A DNA stretch of 64,000 bases from Streptococcus hyointestinalis (lineage in GTDB: Bacteria > Bacillota > Bacilli > Lactobacillales > Streptococcaceae). The position numbers were made by a program, and so were the translations under genes. The notes below the pieces were generated by a model. The model searched no databases, was not told the origin of the DNA, and saw only the letters and a list, made by a program, of their open reading frames with translations. Numbering within the stretch: the stretch's first letter is position 1; each line of letters opens with the position of its first letter. Location: positions 744,001 through 808,000 of the forward strand of contig NZ_JAAKGB010000001.1 of the NCBI RefSeq assembly GCF_011039275.1, given 5' to 3'. Of this stretch, positions 55,279-64,000 are shown in pieces.

Positions 55279-55307
55279 TTGTTATTACAGCCAGAAAGTG
55301 GTAATAT
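55279..55307 (+). promoter_or_regulatory. Promoter of enolase
   Basis: TTGTTA (55279-55284) and TAATAT (55302-55307) with a 17-base spacer, 39 bases before ATG 55346, which has a GAAGGAG Shine-Dalgarno. Confidence 0.6.
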
Positions 55308-55345
55308 TAACATGTAAAAAATATAACTCAGAAGGAGAGTATGTA

Positions 55346-56644
<1,299 letters not shown>

Positions 56645-56664
56645 CCCTTGATGAACAAGGTTTT

Positions 56665-56698
56665 AGAGCTATTGGAAATTTCCAAGAGCTCTTTTTTA
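56665..56698 (+). terminator. Terminator after enolase
   Basis: Two-part stem AGAGCT...AGCTCT enclosing TTGGAA/TTCCAA, followed by TTTTTT. Strong intrinsic terminator. Confidence 0.88.
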
Positions 56699-56789
56699 CT
56701 TTTGTAGAGTATAGTTGAAGTAAGTTAGCAATTATCTAGAACATATGGACAGTGTGTCGTGGGTAAGGTATAATGTTATTGAAAGGTGA

Positions 56790-56951
56790 TGTGATAGCGA
56801 TATAACGACTTACCGCATATCAAAAGAGACGGGCATTAGTATTTCCAGCCTTGATAGATATCGTGACAACACGAGCAGTTTAGAAAACATGGCGTTAAAA
56901 GTTGCTGGTAAGCTATGTGAATATGCTGAAAAGGCGAAAGGAGAAAGTTGA
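56790..56951 (+). pseudogene. Small XRE-like helix-turn-helix protein, start not evident
   Basis: The frame reads D-I-T-T-Y-R-I-S-K-E-T-G-I-S-I-S-S-L-D-R-Y, followed by a second helix S-S-L-E-N-M-A-L-K-V-A-G-K-L, then charged residues to TGA 56949. This is the pattern of small phage or plasmid-type HTH proteins. No ATG, GTG or TTG lies at its 5' end; ATA precedes the first Thr-Thr-Tyr, so a start may have been changed. About 53 codons. First of a cluster of tiny ORFs. Confidence 0.55.
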
Positions 56952-56953
56952 TT

Positions 56954-57104
56954 ATGATGGAATGGATTGTATTTTTGGGTTTTTGTTTGCTGTTTGCTGT
57001 TTGCTCTACCTTGGCTATTTGGTTCAAGTGATGAGCAGGTCAAAGCTAAACGTAACCGTATGCTTTCTGACGAGTACAAAAAACTCTACAAAGATAAAAA
57101 ATAA
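56954..57104 (+). pseudogene. Small membrane protein remnant with possible frame change
   Basis: ATG 56954 opens M-M-E-W-I-V-F-L-G-F-C-L-L-F-A-V-C, a membrane helix behind GAAAG, which stops at TGA 57029. A second frame just after it encodes D-E-Q-V-K-A-K-R-N-R-M-L-S-D-E-Y, a charged tail ending in TAA 57102. Together they look like one small protein (helix plus charged tail) split by a frame change. It is the only place in the window where a shift seems plausible, and the case is not strong. Confidence 0.4.
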
Positions 57105-57107
57105 AGC

Positions 57108-57135
57108 AAAGTCCTAGTTAAACTAGGGCTTTTTG
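57108..57135 (+). terminator. Terminator after the small ORF cluster start
   Basis: Stem AGTCCTAGTT/AACTAGGGCT (57110-57119 with 57121-57130) then TTTTGTTTTG. Right after the charged-tail ORF. Confidence 0.85.
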
Positions 57136-57221
57136 TTTTGGGAGAAATATCCTAGAGGACGCCCAAGTAGCGCCTTTTTTTATTGTCTAAAATAAGTATA
57201 TAACCATTTTGGGGAGGTGCA

Positions 57222-57353
57222 TTGGCCAAAAGTAAAGCGACCCCTTGGCTTACCGAGGAAGGTTTACTAAAAGTCGAGGGATGGGCAAGAAGCGGTCTTA
57301 CAGATAAGGAAACCGCTAGTAAAAATCAAGATGATAGTCGGAAATTTTCGTAA
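57222..57353 (+). pseudogene. HTH fragment resembling phage terminase small subunit or transposase N-terminus
   Basis: TTG 57222 behind GGGGAGG opens A-K-S-K-A-T-P-W-L-T-E-E-G-L-L, then V-E-G-W-A-R-S-G-L-T-D-K-E-T-A. This matches the start of small-terminase or transposase helix-turn-helix proteins. It then loses similarity and stops at TAA 57351, 43 codons in all. Probably a remnant of a mobile element; the rest is not present nearby. Confidence 0.5.
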
Positions 57354-57447
57354 AATATAGTACATACAAGAAAATAGGAGCTATTTATATGGTATAATGT
57401 AACTATAAAGCGCTAAAAAAGCGCCAAAAAGAAAGAGGGAAGAGCAA

Positions 57448-57597
57448 ATGAATACATTACTGTGGGTTTTACTGAGCTTGTACATCATGATATTCGTTGG
57501 ACGTAAGGTTAGTGCGTACTACTTAAATAAGAAACTTGAAAAGCTAAGAATGGAACAAGAAGCGTATAAGAGTCTAGAGACATCTGATTTTGATTAG
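57448..57597 (+). CDS. Small single-helix membrane protein
   Basis: 49 residues: a hydrophobic helix (L-L-W-V-L-L-S-L-Y-I-M-I-F-V-G) followed by a charged coiled-coil-like tail. Shine-Dalgarno GAAAGAGG before ATG 57448. A TATAAT (57393-57398) lies upstream, with a small hairpin GCGCT/AGCGC (57410-57424) between. Family not recognised; it resembles small proteins carried with integrative elements. Confidence 0.5.
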   Translation: MNTLLWVLLSLYIMIFVGRKVSAYYLNKKLEKLRMEQEAYKSLETSDFD

Positions 57598-57646
57598 TTG
57601 TGGTTGCTATGTTTGCTTCAGTTAGCGATGAGAAGGAGAGGAGAAT

Positions 57647-57811
57647 ATGATGGATTGGAAGAACACATTGATAGGTGAAGAAAAAACACTAAAACATACA
57701 TCAGAAGATGGTAGCACAAAAGTAGAGTATTCATACCGTGCGGGTTTATTGCCTAACCTGGCTGTCGTTGGTGGACTTGGTCTTTTGGTTTGGTGGTTTG
57801 TGAAAAAATAA
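57647..57811 (+). CDS. Small C-terminally anchored membrane protein
   Basis: 54 residues: a charged N-terminal half (D-W-K-N-T-L-I-G-E-E-K-T-L-K) and a C-terminal helix (L-A-V-V-G-G-L-G-L-L-V-W-W-F-V) with a Lys-Lys end. Shine-Dalgarno GGAGAGGAG. Co-oriented with the preceding small ORF and followed by a terminator, so the two look like a mini-operon. Not recognised. Confidence 0.5.
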   Translation: MMDWKNTLIGEEKTLKHTSEDGSTKVEYSYRAGLLPNLAVVGGLGLLVWWFVKK

Positions 57812-57842
57812 GCTCGACTTGAGAGTATTATTGGTGCTTGTT

Positions 57843-57874
57843 AAAAAAGCCTTTGTGAGTGAAGGCTTTTTCGT
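57843..57874 (+). terminator. Terminator after the small membrane protein pair
   Basis: Stem AAAAAGCC(TTT)/(A)AGGCTTTTT with a seven-base loop, ending in a T-run. Confidence 0.82.
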
Positions 57875-57964
57875 TATTTACATAGGAAAGAACATATCTT
57901 TTCTTCGAGCTTGGGGGAAAATTTTGTTATAATGAAGAGGACAATGCATTAAAAGGAAAGAAAG

Positions 57965-58456
57965 ATGACGAAATTAGCGACGATTTGTTATATTGATAAT
58001 GGTAAGGAATTGTTATTGCTTCACCGTAATAAAAAGCCTAATGATGTTCATGAGGGAAAGTGGATATCAGTTGGCGGAAAGCTAGAAGCAGGGGAGACGC
58101 CTTATGAGTGCGCTCGTCGAGAAATTCTTGAGGAGACGCACTTGACGGTAACGGAGATGGATTTCAAGGGGAATATCACTTTTCCAGATATCACGCCTGG
58201 GCAAGATTGGTACACTTATGTCTTTAAAGTGACTGGTTTTGAGGGAGAGCTTATCTCTGATGAGGAGTCTCGTGCGGGGACGCTAGCTTGGATACCCTAT
58301 GACAAGGTGCTTACCATGCCGACTTGGGCGGGGGAATATGAGATTTTTAAGTGGATTTTGGAGGATGTTCCCTTTTTCTCAGCGAAGTTTCGCTATGATA
58401 GCCAGCAAAAGCTCATCGAAAAAGATGTTACCTTTTATGATAGAAAAACAAACTAA
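57965..58456 (+). CDS. mutX: 8-oxo-dGTP diphosphatase, Nudix family
   Basis: Sanitises oxidised dGTP. The open frame of 163 residues has the Nudix box G-K-L-E-A-G-E-T..R-R-E-I-L-E-E-T, with the REx2EE catalytic core intact; the Gly usually following E-E-T is His. Preceded by a good promoter-like TATAAT (57926-57931) and GGAAAG. Upstream of an AI-2E-type permease. No internal stop. Confidence 0.9.
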   Translation: MTKLATICYIDNGKELLLLHRNKKPNDVHEGKWISVGGKLEAGETPYECARREILEETHLTVTEMDFKGNITFPDITPGQDWYTYVFKVTGFEGELISDEESRAGTLAWIPYDKVLTMPTWAGEYEIFKWILEDVPFFSAKFRYDSQQKLIEKDVTFYDRKTN

Positions 58457-58468
58457 GGAGATTTGTCA

Positions 58469-59653
58469 ATGAAGCAACATTCAGATAAACTCTTTTCTGA
58501 TACGTGGTTGTTTAAGTGGATTTTGAACAATCAAGCCGTTACGGCTGTACTCATCACTCTTTTAGTGGGTTTGACAGGCTTGGTCTTGGTCAAGTTATCT
58601 CTGCACGTTGCGCCTGTTTTGGACTGTGTCAGCATTATCATGCTGCCGCTTGTCATCTCAGCTCTTCTTTATTATCTCTTAAAGTCGTTAGTTGATTGGC
58701 CTTAGAAAAAAGGGGTTGGGCTGACGCTCGCTATTTTCCTAGTCTTTGCTGGCATAGCAGCGCTTCTTGTCTGGGCTGGTGCCAATGTTATTCCTATGAT
58801 TACTCGACAGCTAACGACCTTCAGTGATGATTTGCCTGCTTATATCCAGACGGTCAACAAAGAAAGCAATCAGTTTTTAGACCACCCGTTCCTGAAGAAT
58901 TATCAAGGACAACTGCAAGACACTCTTAGCAATATCAGCACTAAGGCAGTGGATTATGCTGAAAGCATTTCTAAAAATGCGCTGTCTTGGGCTAGCAATT
59001 TTGCTAGCACCTTTGCTAGAGTGACGGTAGCAGTCAACATTGCGCCTTTTATTCTCTTTTATTTGCTACGAGATGGACATACCATGAAAGGTGGTAATTT
59101 AAAAGTCTTACCAACACGTATACGTACCTCCATTTCACGTATCCTAAGTGATGTCAATACACAACTAGCTGGCTATGTGCAAGGGCAAGTCATGGTTGCC
59201 ATTGTCGTAGGTATCATGTTTGGTGTCATGTATAGTATCGTCGGTCTTCGCTACGGAGTGACCTTAGGGAATATTGCAGGTATCTTAAATATGGTGCCTT
59301 ATCTGGGGAGTATTCTAGCACAGGTTCCTGTCTTTATCCTTGCTATCGTTGCAGGTCCTATCATGGTGGTTAAGGTTGCCATTGTCTGTGTCATTGAGCA
59401 GACCATCGAGGGGCGTTTTGTGTCACCGCTTGTTTTGGGAACTAAGCTCAATATCCATCCAATCACTACCATGTTGATTTTAATGACGGCAGGCTCTATG
59501 TTTGGCATTTGGGGTGTCTTTTTGGGCATACCTGTCTACGCTTCTGTCAAAGTTATTGTCAAAGAATTATTTGACTGGTACAAGAGTATCAGTGGTTTGT
59601 ATGAGGAAGAACATCAAATTGAGGAAGGAAGTGATAGCACTCATGCAAAATAG
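58469..59653 (+). pseudogene. AI-2E/PerM-family transporter, one stop
   Basis: The 394-codon frame has an N-terminal pair of helices, a soluble helical stretch, and a C-terminal helix bundle with G-N-I-A-G-I-L-N-M-V-P-Y-L-G-S and G-S-M-F-G-I-W-G-V-F-L-G-I-P, characteristic of PF01594 proteins. TAG 58703 interrupts the early part (V-D-W-P-x-K-K-G). ATG 58469 follows AAGGAG. Its stop overlaps the next gene. Substrate not known. Confidence 0.88.
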
Positions 59654-60881
59654 TGAAAAAATGATTGCAGTACTCAGCAATCAAGACTTAACACATGCCA
59701 ACAAATATTTTGAGCTAGCGCTCAAAGAAGATGACGATGAGATGTTGTTAGACCGTGGAGCTTACCTAGAGAGTATCGGTTGTTTACCACAAGCAAAGCA
59801 AATTTACCTCAAACTTCGAGAACGTTTCCCAGAGGTCAATGTCAACTTAGCGCAGAAAGCGGCAGAGGATGATGACCTGACAGAAGCCTTTTTGTACCTT
59901 GACGCTATCGATGAGACCAGTCCAGACTATGTGTCAGCACTTCTTGTCATGGCTGATCTTTATGATATGGCGGGGCTTACAGATGAGGCTCGTGAAAAAC
60001 TGCTCCTAGCAGCAGACATCAGTCCAGACCCGCTTGTGCTTTTTGTCTTAGCGGAGCTTGATTTAGACCGTGGGCATTTTAAGGAAGCGATTGATTACTA
60101 CGCACAACTGGACAACCGTGAGATTTTAGAGTAGACGGGTGTCTCGACTTATCAGCGTATCGGACATGCTTACGCAGCACTTGGAAAGTTGGAAGCTGCC
60201 GTTGAGTTCATAGAGAAGGCTATTGAGAAAGAGTATGCTGACCAGACAGTCTTTGAGTTGGCTGTAATTCTCTATGATATGGCGGAATATCAAAAAGCCA
60301 ATCTCTACTTTAAGCAGCCTTAGACCATGAACCCTGACTTTTACGGATATGAGTATGTCTATGCGCTTTCTTTGCAAAAGTAAAATCAAGGCAGCGAGGC
60401 GCTACGTGTCGTGCAGCAAGGGCTGTCTAAGAATAGTTTTGATAGCAACCTCTTGCTCTTAGCATCACAACTGTCCTACGAGCAGCACGATAGCCGCTCA
60501 GCAGAGAGCTATTTGCTAGAGGCCAAGCAGGAGTCAGACGACACTGAGGAAGTCCTTATGCGATTGAGCAATCTCTATCTTGAGGAATAGCGCTACGAGG
60601 ACGTGGTAGCGCTGGATGATGAAGCCATTGATAATGACGTGACCAAATGGAATATAGCAAAGGCTTATCGCCAGCTAGAGGATGAGGACAAAGCCTACGA
60701 GGCTTACCATGATTTGGAGGCTGACTTGTATGACAATCCAGAGTTTCTGCAGGACTATGCCTATCTCTTCTATGAGTATGGCTACCGCAGGCAGGCGCAG
60801 AAAATGGCAGAGCACTATCTCACATTCGTTCCTGATGACATGGCTATGGCTGATTTCTTGGAAAATCTCTGTCTTGATTAG
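59643..60881 (+). pseudogene. Tetratricopeptide-repeat protein, interrupted
   Basis: The frame of 412 codons is made of TPR-like helix pairs, for example D-P-L-V-L-F-V-L-A-E-L-D-L-D-R-G-H-F-K-E-A-I-D-Y and Y-Q-R-I-G-H-A-Y-A-A-L-G-K-L. Stops are TAG 60132 (Gln), TAG 60321, TAA 60381 and TAG 60588. Acidic, cytosolic; likely a protein-interaction scaffold. Overlaps the permease stop by 11 bases. Confidence 0.85.
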
Positions 60882-60902
60882 GTAAAAAATTCACAAACTT
60901 TT

Positions 60903-60934
60903 TTGATAAACTTAGCTATATTCTATGTTATAAT
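60903..60934 (+). promoter_or_regulatory. Promoter of alsS-alsD
   Basis: An extended -10 TGTTATAAT (60926-60934) with a TTGATA (60903-60908) 20 bases upstream; the spacing is long, so the extended -10 probably carries the promoter. Confidence 0.5.
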
Positions 60935-61003
60935 GAAGATAAGTTGGAGAAATTATCTAGCAAAGATGATTTTTAGCGCTTATCAAGTAAGGAGAAGTAT
61001 GGT

Positions 61004-62683
61004 ATGACAGAAGCTAAAAAACAGTATGGTGCGGATTTAATTGTTGATAGTCTCATCAATCATAATGTTGAGTATGTCTTAGGTATTCCATGGGCAAAGA
61101 TTGACCGTGTCTTTGACACTTTAGAGGATAAAGGACCAGAGCTTATCGTGTCACGTCACGAGCAAAATGCAGCCTTTATGGCGCAGGGGATTGGGCTTAT
61201 CACAGGTGAGCCAGGAGTTGTGAATACAACGAGTGGACCAGGGGTGTCAAACCTTGCGACAGGGCTTGTGACAGCGACAGATGAGGGCGACCCTATCCTT
61301 GCTATCAGCGGTCAGGTCAAGCGTGGGGATTTGCATAAGCGAGCTCATCAGTCTATGAACAATGTCGCTATGTTAGAGCCCAGCACCAAGTATGCGGCAG
61401 AGGTTCACGATCCCAACACTTAGTCAGAGACCATTGCCAACGCTTACCGTCAAGCAAAATCTGGAAAACCGGGTGCTAGCTTCCTCTCCATTCCACAGGA
61501 TGTGACAGATAGCACTGTTTCTGTCAAGGCGATTAAGCCACTGACAGATCCTAAGCTTGGTTCGGCATCGGTAGCTGACATCAACTACCTAGCGCAAGCC
61601 ACCCGCAATGCTGTTTTACCAGTTTTTCTTCTAGGAAATGGTGCGACAACAGAGAGAGTAACCGCAGCTATTCGCCGTTTGTTAGAAGCGGTGAAATTGC
61701 CTGTCGTTGAGACCGTCCAAGGCGCTGGTAACGTGTCTCGTGATTTGGAGGAGGATACCTTCTTAGGTCGTGTAGGTCTCTTTCGCAATCAGCCTGGAGA
61801 CATGCTGCTAAAACGAGCTGACCGTGTTATCGCTATTGGTTACGACCCGATTGCGTACGAGGCACGCAACTGGAATGCGGAGATTTCTGCTCGTATTATT
61901 GTTATTGACGAGGCTAAGGCGGAGATTGATACGTATTTCCAGCCAGAGCGTGAGCTGATTGGTGCTAAAGCGGATACCTTGGATTTATTATTGCCAGCTA
62001 TCAAGGGATATGAGCTCAATCAAGGTTCTCGCAATTACCTTAGAGGTCTGCGTGAAAATGTGGTCGAGGATGTCAAGTTGGACCGCAATGCAACTAAGGA
62101 CGGCTTGGTGCACCCGCTTGATGTCATTGATAGCTTGCAGGCGCATGTCACCGATGAGATGACAGTGACTGTGGATGTAGGTAGTCACTACATCTGGATG
62201 GCACGCTATTTCAAGTCCTACGAAGCTCGTCACCTGCTCTTTTCAAACGGTATGCAAACACTAGGTGTGGCTTTGCCGTGGGCAATTGCCGCAGCGCGTG
62301 TTCGTCCAAAGGAGACAATTGTATCCATCTCTGGGGACGGTGGCTTTCTCTTTTCAGGGCAAGAGCCTTAGACGGCTGTGCGCTTGAAACTACCTATTGT
62401 ACACATCATCTGGAACGATGGCAAGTACAATATGGTCGAGTTCCAAGAAGAGATGAAGTATGGCCGCTCATCAGGCGTTGACTTAGGACCAGTTGACTTA
62501 GTCAAATACGCAGAAAGTTGTGGTGCCAAAGGTTTCAGAGCTAACAGCAAAGAAAGCTTTGAACATCTTTTACAAGAAGCGCTGACTGAAGCGCAGAATG
62601 GTCCAGTTTTGATTGACGAGCCGATTGATTACAAAGACAATATTAGCTTGGGAGAAACCATTTTACCAGATGAATTTTACTAA
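61004..62683 (+). pseudogene. alsS: Acetolactate synthase (catabolic), interrupted
   Basis: AlsS condenses two pyruvates to acetolactate for the acetoin pathway. The thiamine-diphosphate Glu is kept in [17 protein letters not shown] and the C-terminal N-D-G-K-Y-N-M-V metal/ThDP motif are present. Stops are TAG 61421 (Leu) and TAG 62369 (Glu expected). ATG 61004 follows AAGGAG. 559 codons, family length. First gene with alsD. Confidence 0.93.
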
Positions 62684-62694
62684 AAGAGGAAATT

Positions 62695-63414
62695 ATGTCA
62701 GAAGCGATTAAACTTTTTCAATACAATACGCACAGTGCTGTGATGGCAGGGCTTTACGGTGGGACTTTTACCATCGGTGAGTTGCTAGAGCACGGTGATT
62801 TGGGGATTGGGACACTGGATTCTATTGACGGTGAGTTGATTGTGCTAGATGGCAAGGCTTATCAGGCAAAAGTCTCAGATGGTCGTGTAGAGGTCGTTGA
62901 AGTATCTGAGGATGTCAAGGTTCCCTACGCCGCTGTTGTTCCTCATGAGGCTGAGGTGATTTTCAAACAACTCTTTGAGATGTCTGACAAAGAGTAGGAA
63001 AAGCGCATTGAGTCCTACTAAGACGGGGTCAATCTCTTTCGCTCCATCAAAATCACAGGGCATTTTGCACGCATGCATGTGCGCATGATTCCAAAGTCTA
63101 CCTCTGATCGTAAGTTGGCAGAGGTAGCGACACATCAGCCAGAGTACACGCAGGACAATGTCTCTGGAACGATTGTCGGCATTTGGACGCCCGAGATGTT
63201 TCATGGAGTGCGTGTGGCGGGCTATCACCAGCACTTTATCTCAGCTGACCACACGTTTGGTGGGCATGTGATGGACTGTGTCATCTCAGAAGGTAACGTT
63301 GAGGTGGGAGCTGTAGACCAGCGTGACCAGCGCTTTCCTGTCCAAGACCGCAAGTATCACGTTGCCAAGTTCAACATGGACGAGCTAAAGGATGCTAAAG
63401 ATAAGAGTGAATAA
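62695..63414 (+). pseudogene. alsD: Alpha-acetolactate decarboxylase, interrupted
   Basis: AlsD converts acetolactate to acetoin. The frame of 239 codons has N-T-H-S-A-V-M-A-G-L-Y-G-G near the start and the zinc-ligand region G-Y-H-Q-H-F-I-S followed by G-G-H-V-M-D. TAG 62995 and TAA 63019 (Tyr plausible) lie in the middle. ATG 62695 follows AAGAGG, 11 bases after alsS. Confidence 0.92.
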
Positions 63415-63446
63415 AAAATAAGACTGGATTTTCCAGTCTTATTTTT
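63415..63446. terminator. Bidirectional terminator between alsD and rqcH
   Basis: A 14-base-pair stem AAAATAAGACTGGA/TCCAGTCTTATTTT around a TTT loop, with T-runs in both directions; it includes the rqcH stop codon. Confidence 0.88.
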
Positions 63447-64000
63447 GTATACGCATACTCTCGATTTTGTCTGTGTCGGGTGTAACCCGCAGGGACTTTG
63501 GACCGGTGTAGGTGACAAATCCCGGTTTAGCGCCTGTTGGCTTGTTGAGGCGCTTGTCTTCAATCATATCTACCAGCACGAGATTTGACAGGCGATCTTT
63601 TGAGTAGTAGGCAGCCAGCTCGGCAGCGTCTGTTTTGACTTGGTCGCTAGGATTGAGAAAGTCACGGATAAGGACGTGACTTCCTGGGATGTCTTTGTCG
63701 AGAAACCAGAGTTCGCCTTTTTTTGCCATTTTAAAGGTCAATTCAACATTTTGCAGGTTATTACGCCCTACAAGAAGAATGGTCTTGCCGTCTGTTGCCA
63801 AATATTGCTCAGGCTTTTGGCGCACTTGTCGCTTATCGTGTCTGCGGCGCTTGATAAAGCCTGTCTGAACCAGCGCATCTCGAATATCAGCAATGGTAGC
63901 AAGCGACGCTAGGCTAAGTGCAGTCTCGACACTCTCCAGATAGCTGATGGTATGCTTGGTTTCTTCGATAATAGTAGTCAGGTGCTTCACCGCTTCTTTT
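63439..64000 (-). CDS. rqcH: Rqc2/NFACT-family protein RqcH, C-terminal part (runs off right edge)
   Basis: RqcH (older name FbpA, fibronectin-binding) helps rescue stalled 50S subunits by adding C-terminal Ala tails. The visible C-terminal 187 codons hold a coiled coil, the NFACT-R block with G-K-T-I-L-L-V-G-R-N-N-L-Q-N and I-P-G-S-H-V-L-I, and the end I-E-S-M-R-I-Q-K. W-F-H-A-K-D reads W-F-L-D-K-D. No stop in the visible part; the frame continues beyond 64000. Confidence 0.9.
   Translation of the reverse strand, partial: KEAVKHLTTIIEETKHTISYLESVETALSLASLATIADIRDALVQTGFIKRRRHDKRQVRQKPEQYLATDGKTILLVGRNNLQNVELTFKMAKKGELWFLDKDIPGSHVLIRDFLNPSDQVKTDAAELAAYYSKDRLSNLVLVDMIEDKRLNKPTGAKPGFVTYTGPKSLRVTPDTDKIESMRIQK

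Noticed and set aside
56954-57104. A definite frameshift in a small membrane gene
   Set aside because: The two frames could be joined by one indel, but the family is not recognised and both halves are very short, so it remains only a possibility and does not alter the no-indel observation for long genes.

Overview
The window is a stretch of a low-GC Gram-positive chromosome that reads as Streptococcus throughout. Supporting signs are the arginine deiminase locus with divergent argR and flpS, the F-type ATPase operon opening with the c subunit, the murA-epuA-endA run, the pheS T-box, the type II preQ1 riboswitch before queT, ligA followed by a lipid kinase, and alsS-alsD. Species cannot be fixed from sequence alone; a bovis/equinus-type or pyogenic streptococcus fits best.

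Layout. 1-1300: VOC-family fragment (minus) and rplU-prp-rpmA with an L21-type leader. 1300-10200: arginine catabolism (argR minus; flpS, a C69 peptidase, arcA, a GNAT gene, arcB, arcD, arcC). 10260-12770: ABC-2 exporter. 12890-15160: LysR regulator, lspA, rluD. 15200-21320: pyrimidine operon (PyrR attenuator, pyrR, pyrB, carA, carB). 21450-24650: MacAB-like efflux system. 24800-28870: MarR regulator with a heterodimeric ABC exporter. 28980-33120: GNAT, CBS/hotdog regulator, map, YihY protein, and gtrA (minus). 33180-36950: preQ1-II/queT, ligA, lipid kinase. 37080-43480: atpEBFHAGDC. 43530-45580: alpha/beta hydrolase and PTS IIC (minus). 45890-48550: DUF1146 protein, murA, epuA, endA. 48560-55140: T-box pheS, GNAT, pheT, serB, glycerate kinase, yueI (minus). 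55280-57820: enolase, then a patch of tiny ORFs and an HTH fragment. 57960-64000: mutX, AI-2E-type permease, TPR protein, alsS, alsD, and the 3' part of rqcH (minus, running off the edge).

The dominant feature is damage. By my hand count about 110 in-frame stops (about 69 TAG, 31 TAA, 13 TGA) interrupt genes whose frame and homology continue on both sides, roughly one per 150-170 codons. They fall in core genes such as ligA, carB, pheST, atpA, atpD, murA and enolase. Many near-invariant residues are also changed (enolase His to Tyr twice, MurA Cys to Ser, Prp His to Gln, carbamate kinase Asn to Thr), and several ATG starts have become AAG, AGG, ACG or CTG. Yet I find no convincing frameshift in any of the roughly 60 long genes. 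Gene order, spacing, Shine-Dalgarno sites, terminators and several promoters are otherwise normal. This substitution-only pattern fits base-level errors in the sequence, or artificial or hypermutational substitution, better than ordinary pseudogene decay. It does not fit a simple stop-codon reassignment, because the replaced residues differ and TAG also ends genes at their expected C-termini. Genes with internal stops are listed as pseudogene over their full span; if the substitutions are artefacts, each is an ordinary gene.
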